Source: Nonomuraea aurantiaca
Lineage (GTDB): Bacteria > Actinomycetota > Actinomycetes > Streptosporangiales > Streptosporangiaceae
DNA length: 64,000 nucleotides
Direction of reading: 5' to 3'
Assembly: GCF_020215705.1 (NCBI RefSeq)
Contig: NZ_JAIWNB010000028.1
Span: 1 to 64,000, forward strand
Part shown: piece after piece, positions 26,731 to 34,793 of the stretch
Layout of the letters: each line of letters begins with the position of its first letter
How positions within the stretch are numbered: the stretch's first letter is position 1
Notes under the pieces: generated by a model
The model's input: only the letters and a program-made list of their open reading frames with translations
Told to the model about the DNA's origin: nothing
The model's database searches: none
Position numbers and translations under genes: made by a program

Positions 26731-26886
26731 CTACCCGATCGTGCCACGTCGCGCCGGAGGTGCCTAGCGCGGTGTACGCGCTGGGCCGGGCGTGCGGCGT
26801 ATCCCCGACGCCGGAACCCGGCCCTCTTGTTGATCGTTGTGACGGGCGGCTGACACAACCGATCCCGAGGACAGGGAGACAACAGC

Positions 26887-27870
26887 GTGGTCTTCAAACG
26901 GATGCTGGGCGCCTTCGGCGTGGGCGCGCCCTCGGTGGACACCGTCCTCTCCACCCCGCGCATCCAGCCCGGTGGGCTGCTGGCCGGGCAGGTACGGCTG
27001 AAGGGCGGCGACTTCGACGCCGAGATCGAGCACATCACCCTCGGACTGGTGGCGCGGGTGGAGATCGAGCACGGCGACGGCGAGCACGCCGGGCTCGGCG
27101 AGTTCTCCCGCACCCGGGTCTCGGGCCCGTTCACGCTGCGCGAGGGCGAGAGCCGTACCCTCGACTTCCAGATCCCGGTGCCGTGGGAGACGCCGATCAG
27201 CGAGATCGACGGCCAGCACCTGGCCGGCATGGCTCTGGGCGTACGCACCGAGCTGGCCATCGCCAAGGCTGTGGACAAGGGCGACCTGGACATGATCGCG
27301 GTCGAACCCCTGCCCTCCCAGCTTCGCATCCTCCAGGCGTTGCTGCGGCTCGGCTTCCACTTCAAGTCCGCCGATCTGGAAGCCGGCCACCTGTACGGAG
27401 TGCACCAGGACCTGCCGTTCTACCAGGAGATCGAGTTCTACCCGCCCGCCCAGCACGCCGGGGTCGTGGGCGAGGTCGAGCTGACCTTCGTGGCGAGCCC
27501 GGCCGGGCTGGAGGTCATCCTGGAGGCCGACAAGCGGGCCGGCCGTCACTCCGGCGACGCCATCGGCCGCTTCCACGTCAGCCACGAGGACGCGCTGCAC
27601 ACCGACTGGTCCAGCGAGCTCGACCGCTGGCTGACCGGCCTGGCCCAGCACGGCGGTCATGGCCCCTCGCACGGCGGTTACGGACCCTCGCACGGCCATA
27701 TGGGGCATCACGAGGGCTACGGACACCACGACGACCACCACCGCGGCGGTCCCGGTTGGGGAACGGTGGCCGCGGCCGGAGCCGCGGGCGTGGTGGGCGG
27801 GTTCGTCGCGGCCGAGGTGGTCGAAGAGATCTTCGAAGGCGACGAGGAAGACGAGGGCGGCGACTGGTAA
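26887..27870 (+). CDS. Spo0M-family sporulation-control protein with His-rich tail
   Basis: A 327-aa arrestin-like protein. The N-terminal ~240 residues match the Spo0M fold: MVFKRMLGAFGVGAPSVDTV, GGLLAGQVRLKGG, IEHITLGLVARVE and VPWETPIS. Spo0M is a cytoplasmic scaffold affecting sporulation or cell-envelope behaviour. Residues about 255-285 are a His/Gly stretch (GHGPSHGGYGPSHGHMGHH) that could bind metal. It is followed by a Gly/Ala hydrophobic helix and an acidic end, DEEDEGGDW. GTG 26887 has GGGAG upstream. It is monocistronic. The tail is unusual compared with Bacillus Spo0M. Confidence 0.88.
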   Translation: MVFKRMLGAFGVGAPSVDTVLSTPRIQPGGLLAGQVRLKGGDFDAEIEHITLGLVARVEIEHGDGEHAGLGEFSRTRVSGPFTLREGESRTLDFQIPVPWETPISEIDGQHLAGMALGVRTELAIAKAVDKGDLDMIAVEPLPSQLRILQALLRLGFHFKSADLEAGHLYGVHQDLPFYQEIEFYPPAQHAGVVGEVELTFVASPAGLEVILEADKRAGRHSGDAIGRFHVSHEDALHTDWSSELDRWLTGLAQHGGHGPSHGGYGPSHGHMGHHEGYGHHDDHHRGGPGWGTVAAAGAAGVVGGFVAAEVVEEIFEGDEEDEGGDW

Positions 27871-28021
27871 CGCGAGGCCGGGTGGCGGGCCGCGACGGCC
27901 CGCCCGAACGGCGGTAGCGCTGGCTGTACCTCTGAACTCCAGCGCGTGGGATCGATCACGAAGGGGGCCGGCCGACAAGCTTGTGGCATCGCCAACGAGC
28001 CATCAAGCAGGGAGCCCCCCG

Positions 28022-29161
28022 ATGTCGTACCCCTCCACCAAGCGTCGCAGCCGCCTGGCCCTGGCGGCGGTGGCCGTCGCCACGCTGAGCGGCCTCAGCC
28101 TGACCGCCGCACCGGCCAACGCCGACACCGACGTGGTGCAGAAGAGCCTGGACGCCCTGGTCGGCGCCGACAAGTACCCCGCCGCGCTGGCGGCCGTACG
28201 AGGCCGGGACGGGCGGACGCGCAACTACACCGCCGGGGTGGCCGACCTGGAGACCAAGGAGAAGGTCCCGGTCGACGGGCAGGTACGCATCGCCAGCAAC
28301 ACCAAGATGTTCACCGCCACGGTCGTGCTGCAACTGGTCGGCGAGGGCAAGATCGACCTGGACGCGAAGGTCGAGACGTACCTGCCCAAGGTCGTGCGCG
28401 GCAAGGGCGTCGACGGCCGCAAGATCACGGTCCGGCAGTTACTGCAGCACACCAGCGGCCTGGCCGACTACGACGACGTCCTGATCAAGGACTACCTGGC
28501 CATCCAGCACACCCACTACGAGCCGCGCGAACTGCTGGACGCGGGGCTGACCAGCAAGAACTCCCCCACCCACGGCTGGAGCTACAGCAACACCAACTAC
28601 GTGGTGGCCGGGCTCATCGCGCAGAAGGTCACCGGCCGGCCGATCGGCGAGCAGATCACCCGGCGGATCATCGAGCCGCTCGGGCTGCGCAAGACGTACT
28701 GGCCGGCTCTCGGCGACCAGTCCATCCGCGGCCCGCACCCCAAGGGCTACTACGCCGCCAAGTCCGGCTACCCGTACACCGACGTCACCACGATGGACCC
28801 CTCCATGGCCTGGGCGGCCGGACAGCTGATCTCCACCCCCACCGACCTCAACCGTTTCATGAGCGCACTACTGGGCGGCAAGCTACTTCAGCCCGAGCAG
28901 CTCAAGCAGATGAAGACCACCGTGGACGCCCCCGGCTTCGACACCGTCGGCGGCTCCCGCTACGGGCTCGGCCTGGCCACCTTCAAACTCAGCTGCGGCG
29001 GCTACGCCTGGTCCCACGGCGGCTCCGCCCCCGGCTACGCCACTGCCAACGCCGTCACCGACGACGGCAGAGCCGCCGCCATCGCCGTCACCGCGCTGCC
29101 CACCGAACTCTCCGCGTACAAACACTTCGAAGCCGCCCTCGACACGGCCCTGTGTGAATAA
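28022..29161 (+). CDS. Secreted class-C serine hydrolase (D-alanyl-D-alanine carboxypeptidase-like)
   Basis: A 379-aa exported protein. Signal peptide 1-34 ends APANA. The beta-lactamase/transpeptidase fold shows SNTK (Ser92, Lys95), YSN (188-190) and SHGG near 334, a HxG replacement for KTG as in Streptomyces R61 DD-peptidase. It likely trims cell-wall peptides or hydrolyses beta-lactam-like esters outside the cell. ATG 28022 follows AGGGAG. A terminator with a T-run follows the stop. No partner gene is evident. Confidence 0.9.
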   Translation: MSYPSTKRRSRLALAAVAVATLSGLSLTAAPANADTDVVQKSLDALVGADKYPAALAAVRGRDGRTRNYTAGVADLETKEKVPVDGQVRIASNTKMFTATVVLQLVGEGKIDLDAKVETYLPKVVRGKGVDGRKITVRQLLQHTSGLADYDDVLIKDYLAIQHTHYEPRELLDAGLTSKNSPTHGWSYSNTNYVVAGLIAQKVTGRPIGEQITRRIIEPLGLRKTYWPALGDQSIRGPHPKGYYAAKSGYPYTDVTTMDPSMAWAAGQLISTPTDLNRFMSALLGGKLLQPEQLKQMKTTVDAPGFDTVGGSRYGLGLATFKLSCGGYAWSHGGSAPGYATANAVTDDGRAAAIAVTALPTELSAYKHFEAALDTALCE

Positions 29162-29182
29162 CCGCAGGCAGCAGCGTCCAGG

Positions 29183-29225
29183 AGAGCGACGGCCCCGCCA
29201 CAAGCGGACCGTCGCTCTGTTTTTG
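29183..29225 (+). terminator. Rho-independent terminator
   Basis: Stem AGAGCGACGG / CCGTCGCTCT (10 bp, 16-nt loop) followed by GTTTTTG, directly after the serine hydrolase gene. Confidence 0.85.
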
Positions 29226-29781
29226 CCACATCGCATTCAGTGATGAATGTGCATGTCTCAATGCCGCGAATAACCCGCGTTTCCCCAGGTCAGCAGGAAA
29301 TCATGAACAGCCAGGTTCGCGTTTTCGGACGGGGTTGAGGTAACCCACTGCGACTTGACTCAGCCATTCCTGAAAGGGCGGGCACCACGGCGCCACCTAA
29401 ATGGAACGGTCCCCTACTCATCAGCCACCGCGGTCGGCTGCGTGCTATCGACCAGGACGTCCGCTTCGAGGTCGCACCCCAGGCCCAGCCCCTGACCCGC
29501 ACCGCGAAGAGGCACTGTCCTTTGACATTGTCAGCTAGATCGCCATGAACCGATAGAGTCAGACCCGGTTGTGCCACAGGTAGTCATGGAGAAGTCAGAG
29601 CAACGACCGGAATTGACCGCGGAGTGGCTATGTGTAAAAGGCGACACGCTCCGTGAGCGACGAGTTGCCAGCACCTTGGTCACCCCCTAGTGTGCCTGAA
29701 GCATATTCACGTATTCGGACACCTGAAGGGTTAAGGGCCGGTACAGGCATTCGGCCTGCACAGGATCCGCTCTATGGGGGC
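29226..29781. other. Gene-poor stretch with possible remnants
   Basis: No convincing gene is seen. A short minus-strand reading frame ending in TAG at 29414-29416 (C-terminus VLVDSTQPTAVADE) has coding-like third positions and could be the 3' remnant of a lost gene. The stretch is lower in GC than its surroundings. No terminal inverted repeats or tRNA were found. Confidence 0.4.
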
Positions 29782-29785
29782 ATGA

Positions 29786-29956
29786 ATGGCGCTCAGACCG
29801 CACACGGCTTCGGCCGTGGTGGTGCTGGCGGCAATGGAGTGCGGCGTGATCCCACCGCCGCGGCCCGAGGCCGCCGCCTTCGACATGCCCGCCCACCCTT
29901 GCCGTGCCCTGAACGCGCGGAGCCGGTCGTGGCCCGCAGGAAGAAGACAGACGTGA
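29786..29956 (+). CDS. Doubtful small hypothetical protein (56 aa)
   Basis: ATG 29786 to TGA 29956 gives 56 residues with a hydrophobic start, MALRPHTASAVVVLAAMECG, and high third-position GC in its first 40 codons. After about 29910 the coding-like signal moves to the frame ending at 29991 (VARRKKTDVTSTEWEAQTAD), so this may be a frameshifted remnant. No ribosome-binding site is clear. It precedes the globin operon in the same direction. Confidence 0.3.
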   Translation: MALRPHTASAVVVLAAMECGVIPPPRPEAAAFDMPAHPCRALNARSRSWPAGRRQT

Positions 29957-30040
29957 CCTCCACCGAGTGGGAGGCCCAGACCGCCGACTGACGCCCGTCC
30001 AGCCGGACGGGTGCCCGCAACAAGCGGAGAACCAAGGAAA

Positions 30041-30067
30041 TTGACCCCATGTACCCGCACGTACATG
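30041..30067 (+). promoter_or_regulatory. Globin operon promoter region with inverted repeat
   Basis: TTGACC (30041-30046) is a -35-like element. CATGTAC (30048-30054) and GTACATG (30061-30067) form a perfect inverted repeat with a 6-nt centre occupying the expected spacer and -10 region. A regulator bound there would block transcription. A nitric-oxide-responsive repressor is plausible from the genes controlled, but the motif is not one I can assign. Confidence 0.45.
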
Positions 30068-30089
30068 TGTGTCCGATTTGGGAGGTTTT

Positions 30090-30473
30090 GTGGTAGCTGT
30101 GGTTTCGGACTATGACAAGATCGGTGGCGCTCCCACCGTCCGTGAAGCGGTGGACCGCTTCTACACGGTCGTGTTGGACACTCCCGACCTCAAGCCGTAC
30201 TTCGACGGCATCGACATGGCGCGGCTCAAGCGGCACATGGTCATGCTGCTGTGCTCCGTCCTCGGCGGCCCCGAGGTGTACGAGGGCCACGACCTGGCCG
30301 ACGCGCACCGTGGCATGGGCATCACCGATGAGCACTATGACCAGGTCGGCGACATACTCGTCACAGTGCTCCGCGACCTCGGTGCTCCTGAGGAGGTCGT
30401 GGGGAACGTCGTGACCGTCCTGGGCCAGGTGCGCGGCTCCATCGTGGAGAAGCCCGCAGAGGCAGCCGGGTAA
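30090..30473 (+). CDS. Group I truncated haemoglobin
   Basis: A 127-aa two-over-two globin. VREAVDRFYTVVL supplies the B-helix Tyr, LKPYFDGID and the CSVLGGPEVY loop follow, and DAHRGMGI carries the proximal F8 His. Such globins oxidise NO to nitrate or bind oxygen in the cytoplasm. GTG 30090 is chosen with GGGAGG 4 nt upstream; GTG 30069 or 30099 are alternatives. The TAA touches the GTG of the flavohaemoprotein gene, so the two haem proteins are made together. A 7-bp inverted repeat lies upstream. Confidence 0.88.
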   Translation: MVAVVSDYDKIGGAPTVREAVDRFYTVVLDTPDLKPYFDGIDMARLKRHMVMLLCSVLGGPEVYEGHDLADAHRGMGITDEHYDQVGDILVTVLRDLGAPEEVVGNVVTVLGQVRGSIVEKPAEAAG

Positions 30474-31595
30474 GTGGACACGCAAGCCTTAAAGGACAGC
30501 TGGCACCAGGTCGCCCGGTCGGGTGATCAGGTGCCGCTGTTCTTTTACTCCGCCCTGTTCCTGATGTACCCCGAGACACGCGCCCTGTTCCCGGTGTCCA
30601 TGGCCACTCAGCGGGATCGCCTCGTCAGCGCGCTGGGGCGCGTCGTCAGCAACGTCGACCATGTGGAAGACGTGGTGCCGTTCCTCCAGCAACTCGGCCG
30701 CGACCACCGCAAGTTCGCCGTGGTCACGCAGCACTACCCCGCTGTCGGTCAAGCGCTCCTGGCCACCCTGCAGCACTTCCTCGGCGATCGCTGGACACCT
30801 GCTCTAGCCAACGACTGGACGCAGGCGTACGGCCTGGTCGCGAAGGTGATGACCGAGGCGGCCGAAGAGGCGGCGGCCACGACGCCGCCCTGGTGGGACG
30901 GCGAGATCATCATGCACGAGCCGCGCGCCCCCGGCATCGCGGTGATCCGGGCTCGCCTGAACTACCCCTACCCCTTCCGCGCGGGCCAGTTCGCGTCGAT
31001 CTCGGTCGGGCTGCGACCGAGAATGTGGCGCTTCTACTCCTTCGCCAACGCGCCGCGCCGCGACAACACTATTGACCTGCACGTACGGGTGGTCGACGGT
31101 GGCGCGGTCAGCACGGCCCTGGTGCACGGCGCGCAACGCGGCGACGCCCTGAAGATCGGCGCACCGCTGGGCGACCGGTTGACGCTCGACACGAACCTGC
31201 CCAAGGACCTCCTCCTGATCGCCGGCGGCACGGGCCTGGCTCCTCTCAAGGCGCTCGTGGAGCAGGTGGCCTACGAAGGGGCGCGCTGCAACATCCGCCT
31301 CTTCGTGGGCGCCCGGACCTCCCGCGAGCTGTACGACATCGAGGCACTGTCCAAGCTGGACGCCGAGCACCCATGGTTGAGTGTCGTGCCCGTCGTGTCC
31401 CATGACGGGCTCTATCGCGGTGAGCGCGGCTATGTGGTGGACGTCGCCCTGAAGGCCTGGCGTGGCCAGGAGGTCTTCGTATGCGGCTCCGAAGAGATGG
31501 TTCAGAGCACGATCGCCCGGCTGCTGGACGCCGGCGTGCCTGCCGAGCAAATCCGCTTCGACGAATTCACCAGTGCTGGAGGTAGGGAGCAGTGA
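30474..31595 (+). CDS. Flavohaemoprotein-like globin-reductase
   Basis: A 373-aa three-domain protein. Residues 1-135 form a globin with HRKFAVVTQHYPAVG around the proximal His. Residues ~148-250 are an FAD domain with RMWRFYSFANAP (RxYSxxN). Residues ~255-370 bind NAD(P)H, with IAGGTGLAPL and VFVCGSEEM. The layout is that of NO dioxygenase, converting NO, O2 and NAD(P)H to nitrate. The globin part is divergent from Hmp. The start is GTG 30474, immediately after the truncated globin's stop; the end overlaps the DivIVA-like gene by 4 nt. Confidence 0.88.
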   Translation: MDTQALKDSWHQVARSGDQVPLFFYSALFLMYPETRALFPVSMATQRDRLVSALGRVVSNVDHVEDVVPFLQQLGRDHRKFAVVTQHYPAVGQALLATLQHFLGDRWTPALANDWTQAYGLVAKVMTEAAEEAAATTPPWWDGEIIMHEPRAPGIAVIRARLNYPYPFRAGQFASISVGLRPRMWRFYSFANAPRRDNTIDLHVRVVDGGAVSTALVHGAQRGDALKIGAPLGDRLTLDTNLPKDLLLIAGGTGLAPLKALVEQVAYEGARCNIRLFVGARTSRELYDIEALSKLDAEHPWLSVVPVVSHDGLYRGERGYVVDVALKAWRGQEVFVCGSEEMVQSTIARLLDAGVPAEQIRFDEFTSAGGREQ

Positions 31596-32260
31596 CGGGA
31601 GAGACGCCATGGGCACATAACTCATCGAACGGCCGCCAGCCACTGACGCCGGATCGGGTCAGGAACAAGGACTTCTCACGCGCCAAGCTCGGGAGCCGCG
31701 GCTACAACGCGGATGAGGTGCGTACGTTCCTCTATCGCATGGCCGACGACATGGCGGCCAGCGACACGGAGAAGGCCGACCTGCGCGCGGAGGTCGACCG
31801 GCTGCGCAACTGGTTCAAGGACCACGGCCACGACACCACTCCGGGCGCCTCGGCCAGGCTCAACGTCGACGCGGTCAACCTCCTCTCCCGCGCTCAGCAG
31901 ACGGCGGACGCCCAGATAGCCGAAGCGGAGGACTACGCCCGCAGGCTCGTGGGTCAGGCACGCCAGCAGTACGAGCAGATCCTCCAGGAAGCGCAGCAGC
32001 AGGCAGAGGAGGCCGCCAGCCAGGCGGTCAACGTCTATCGCTCGAGCGGAGAGGTCCAGTCGGTCGAAGCCGAGGAACTGGAACGCCGGATCGCCTACCT
32101 GCGCACCTTCGCGGAGGTCACCCAGGTCCAGCTGCGCGCGGTCCTCGAAGGGCTGGCCAACGAGGTCAACAAGCTGGGCACCCTGCCGGAGACGAGCCGA
32201 CAGGCCGTCGCCTACTCCTCCTTGGGCTCCTCCTCAGGTTTTTCCACAGGCCCGGACTAG
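31592..32260 (+). CDS. DivIVA-domain coiled-coil protein
   Basis: A 222-aa protein. RVRNKDFSRAKLGSRGYNAD and EVRTFLYRMADDMA (about 22-57) match the DivIVA N-terminal dimerisation and membrane-curvature module. A long coiled coil rich in Gln, Glu and Ala follows (about 90-200). DivIVA proteins mark hyphal tips and septa in actinomycetes. GTG 31592 overlaps the flavohaemoprotein stop (GTGA), so translation is coupled to the two globins. It is shorter than the essential DivIVA/Wag31 and is probably an accessory paralogue. Its link to haem proteins is unexplained. Confidence 0.88.
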   Translation: MTGETPWAHNSSNGRQPLTPDRVRNKDFSRAKLGSRGYNADEVRTFLYRMADDMAASDTEKADLRAEVDRLRNWFKDHGHDTTPGASARLNVDAVNLLSRAQQTADAQIAEAEDYARRLVGQARQQYEQILQEAQQQAEEAASQAVNVYRSSGEVQSVEAEELERRIAYLRTFAEVTQVQLRAVLEGLANEVNKLGTLPETSRQAVAYSSLGSSSGFSTGPD

Positions 32261-32490
32261 TTCCGGCCAGGAGAGGTCACCAACAACTGGAACTCGCAGA
32301 CCAAGAGCATTTCTTGCATGCCGCATGCGGTCGTCTGGGATCTCTCGCATGCCCGCGTCCCCTACCGAGAGTCGCGATAGGCGGCTGGGTCACAGTTCGG
32401 CGCACGTGATAGATCGCCACGCCTGAACCAGGCGATCATGGGTAGCGCTGAGCAACCACACCCGTAACACCGAACGGACGGAAGCCCAGC

Positions 32491-32637
32491 ATGCTCGCTC
32501 TCATTCTGCTCATCTTCGCTCTGGCCTGCTTCGTGCTCGCCGCCTTCAACGTCGGCGGCGGCCGCGTCAACCTCATCGCCCTCGGCCTGGCCCTCTGGGT
32601 ACTGACCGAGATCATCCCCCACATCAGCGACTTATAG
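32491..32637 (+). CDS. Small two-TM membrane protein (48 aa)
   Basis: ATG 32491 to TAG 32637 encodes 48 residues. Two hydrophobic helices, LALILLIFALACFVLAAF and NLIALGLALWVLTEII, are separated by a short NVGGGRV turn. The composition is clearly that of a membrane protein. Codons show high third-position GC. A perfect 14-bp terminator follows at once. Similar tiny two-TM proteins occur in actinobacterial genomes and phages without a known role. Confidence 0.7.
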   Translation: MLALILLIFALACFVLAAFNVGGGRVNLIALGLALWVLTEIIPHISDL

Positions 32638-32649
32638 CGGCCGCCAGGG

Positions 32650-32684
32650 CTCCGCTGCCGTCCTGGGCAAGGACGGCAGCGGAG
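32650..32684. terminator. Bidirectional terminator hairpin
   Basis: Perfect 14-bp stem CTCCGCTGCCGTCC / GGACGGCAGCGGAG with a 7-nt loop, between the small membrane protein gene and the convergent dehydrogenase gene. Confidence 0.85.
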
Positions 32685-32686
32685 TG

Positions 32687-33574
32687 TCATGACTTGACGA
32701 CGGCACCCACAGCACGGAACTGCTCGATCATGGCCGCGTACCCGCTGCCACCATGCCCATCCGCCACGGCCCGATCGGTCAGGGCCTTGATGAACCTCGG
32801 AAGTTCGGCATTCACCCCGAGGGACTCACTCTCGTGGATGAGATGTTCCATCGCGGCGAGGTGAGTATCGATGGTGGAATCAACGGCCGGGTAGGTGCCG
32901 TCGTCGATCTGCCGCGCATAGGCGGACACCCAGCCGTTCACGGTTTCGATCCCCTTGTTCGCGATCGGGGCGAACGCCGTGGCGTCCACACCCGCCGCAC
33001 CGAGCAAGGCGGCACCCTGGAGGAAGCCGTTCAGGATGTTCCACATGAGACTCAGCACGGCCACGTCATACAGCCCCGAAAGGCCGTGGTCCTCGCCGAG
33101 GTAGGTCGTCCCCGCGCCAAGGCTCCCCAAGGCCGACTCGTGCAGGTCGAAGGCCGACCGCGGCCCGCTGTAGAGGATGACGGCCTCCGCCCCGACGGCC
33201 GCGGGGGTGGCCATGATCGCGCCGTCGAGGTAGGTGCCGCCCCGCCGCGTCACCCACTCGGCGGTCTCGCGGGCCCCCAGCGACGTACCGGAGGTCAGAT
33301 TCACCAGGACGCGACCGGCGAGCTCCTCTCCCAGCGGATCGAAAAGCTCGCGCACGGCCTCGTAGTCCGAGACGCAGACGACCACGAGCGGGCTGGCCAG
33401 GACGGCGTCGCGGACCGAGTCGGCGGCCTTCGCCCCCTGGGCGACAAGGTGTTCGGCCTTCGCCGCCGTACGGTTCCACACGGTCGTGGGGTAGCCGCCG
33501 CGCAGGAACGCTCCGGCCAGCTCCTGACCCATCAGGCCGAGACCAATGACCGTCACGTCGCGATTCTGCATCAT
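32687..33574 (-). CDS. Imine-reductase-like NAD(P)-dependent dehydrogenase
   Basis: A 295-aa protein of the 6-phosphogluconate/beta-hydroxyacid dehydrogenase fold. VIGLGLMGQELA (about 9-20) is the Rossmann nucleotide-binding loop, VWNRTAAKAEHL follows with an Arg typical of NADP preference, and LVNLTSGTSLGARETAEWV is the substrate loop. The helical C-terminal half resembles imine reductases. ATG at 33574 (or 33571). A divergent MerR-type gene lies upstream with a MerR-like promoter between them. The natural substrate is unknown. Confidence 0.85.
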   Translation of the reverse strand: MMQNRDVTVIGLGLMGQELAGAFLRGGYPTTVWNRTAAKAEHLVAQGAKAADSVRDAVLASPLVVVCVSDYEAVRELFDPLGEELAGRVLVNLTSGTSLGARETAEWVTRRGGTYLDGAIMATPAAVGAEAVILYSGPRSAFDLHESALGSLGAGTTYLGEDHGLSGLYDVAVLSLMWNILNGFLQGAALLGAAGVDATAFAPIANKGIETVNGWVSAYARQIDDGTYPAVDSTIDTHLAAMEHLIHESESLGVNAELPRFIKALTDRAVADGHGGSGYAAMIEQFRAVGAVVKS

Positions 33575-33613
33575 GCGCTGCTCCCCCGATGGGTTTGAGT
33601 GGTCATGGCAGAA

Positions 33614-33644
33614 TCATCAACGTTCACACCGATATGAAGGTCAA
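33614..33644 (-). promoter_or_regulatory. MerR-type promoter for the imine-reductase-like gene
   Basis: Reading leftward: -35 TTGACC (33644-33639), a 19-bp spacer containing imperfect dyad half-sites ACCTTCAT and GTGAACGT, and a TGATGA -10 (33619-33614). The long spacer with a central dyad is the hallmark of promoters twisted by MerR activators. It overlaps the ribosome-binding region of the divergent merR-like gene. Confidence 0.5.
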
Positions 33645-33656
33645 GGAGAAGCGAGC

Positions 33657-34081
33657 GTGCTGATCGGGGAGCTGAGCCGGCGGACCGGAGTCCGCACGCA
33701 TCAACTGCGTTACTACGAGGCCCAGGGCCTGCTCGAGCCCCGCCGCGCCGCCAGCGGCTACCGCGAATACTCCAGCGATGCCGTCCTGACCGTGACCCAG
33801 ATCCGGACGTCGATCTGCGGATCGAGGTTCACGACCCGTCCGGACTCACCCCGCGTCGCCTGCGGGACCTCCAGGCCTCGCAAGACCCCCTGCCCGAGGA
33901 CGCGCTGCCGGGCTTCAGCGAGGAGACCGGAGCCTGGACGTGGACGCCGAACGGCGGCAGACTTCTCACCGTTTACTTGCCGGACGGCGATCCGGCAAGG
34001 GACTCCGCGGCCGACGCGGCGGAGTTCGCCCGACAGCTCAAGCCCGTGCTCCTACTGCGGTCACTGCGCGGCCGGCGATGA
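33657..34081 (+). pseudogene. Truncated MerR-family regulator joined to an unrelated gene tail
   Basis: GTG 33657 with AAGGAG upstream starts a typical MerR helix-turn-helix: LIGELSRRTGVRTHQLRYYE, then PRRAASGYREY. The match ends near 33803. From 33806, in another frame, a coding-like stretch runs to TGA 34081 (starts DVDLRIEVHDPSGLTPRRL, ends LLLRSLRGRR). That tail is not MerR-like and looks like the 3' end of a different gene brought in by deletion. The effector domain is lost, so regulation of the dehydrogenase is probably impaired or redirected. Confidence 0.65.
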
Positions 34082-34125
34082 CCGGACTGGTGTGCCACGG
34101 CAGGTTGAGCGGCGATCGCTCCCCC

Positions 34126-34674
34126 GTGGACAATGCCCTGGTGATCCGTCAACGCCTGACCGTCTTGTCCCTGCTCCTGTTCCTGGCGCCAGCCGCTGGT
34201 TGCGGGCCCGTCGACAAGGCCCTCGGCAGGCTCACCCTCACCTTGTCGAGCGAGTCCATGGAGCCGACCATCAAGAAGGGCGCCCGTGTGTCGGCGCGGC
34301 GGACCGATGACGACTACGTCCCGCGGCGTGGCGACATCGTCGTCTATCGCGCGCCTGATGACTGGTCCCAACTCACCCCGGGCAACACCTACATCTCGCG
34401 GGCTATCGGCGTGCCGGGAGACAGGGTGGCGTGCTGCGACGACCCGAAGGCACGGCTCCAGGTGAACGGCGCGCCGCTGGACGAGCCGTTCGTGACGCGC
34501 GGTCCGGCCTCGGACCGGTGGTTCGACGTCAAGGTGCCGCAGGACCGCATCTGGATCATGAGCGACAACCGGCGTGTTTCTCTCGATTCCCGTTACCAGA
34601 TGGACAAGGCCGGCGGCGGCACCATCGGGCGCAAGGACGTCATCGCCGTGGTGGAGGACTGGGAGCAGCCATAG
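34126..34674 (+). CDS. S26 signal peptidase-like lipoprotein, catalytic Lys absent
   Basis: A 182-aa protein (from GTG 34126; 34141 is an alternative). A hydrophobic N-terminus ends APAAGC, a weak lipobox with Cys26. The S26 core shows SESMEPT with nucleophile Ser44, GDIVVYRAP, and YISRAIGVPGD followed later by MSDNR. In type I signal peptidases the position before the RAIGxPGD Arg is the catalytic Lys; here it is Ser91. Length and motifs otherwise fit. The protein may be inactive, use another base, or have a different function. No substrate gene is obvious nearby. Confidence 0.75.
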   Translation: MDNALVIRQRLTVLSLLLFLAPAAGCGPVDKALGRLTLTLSSESMEPTIKKGARVSARRTDDDYVPRRGDIVVYRAPDDWSQLTPGNTYISRAIGVPGDRVACCDDPKARLQVNGAPLDEPFVTRGPASDRWFDVKVPQDRIWIMSDNRRVSLDSRYQMDKAGGGTIGRKDVIAVVEDWEQP

Positions 34675-34793
34675 GCTCCACCAGGCTCGCTGTCAAACTG
34701 TGTCGTCGAATCCACAGTGGCCACCGCGCCGGAGAATCTTCCGCTCATGTGGTCACCGTACCGAGTGGGAGTGCTCTGAGCTCGAGGAGCGAT

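Noticed and set aside
29290..29577. 95-aa minus-strand frame near a terminator
   Set aside because: Poor codon bias; a shorter remnant in another frame explains the coding-like signal better.
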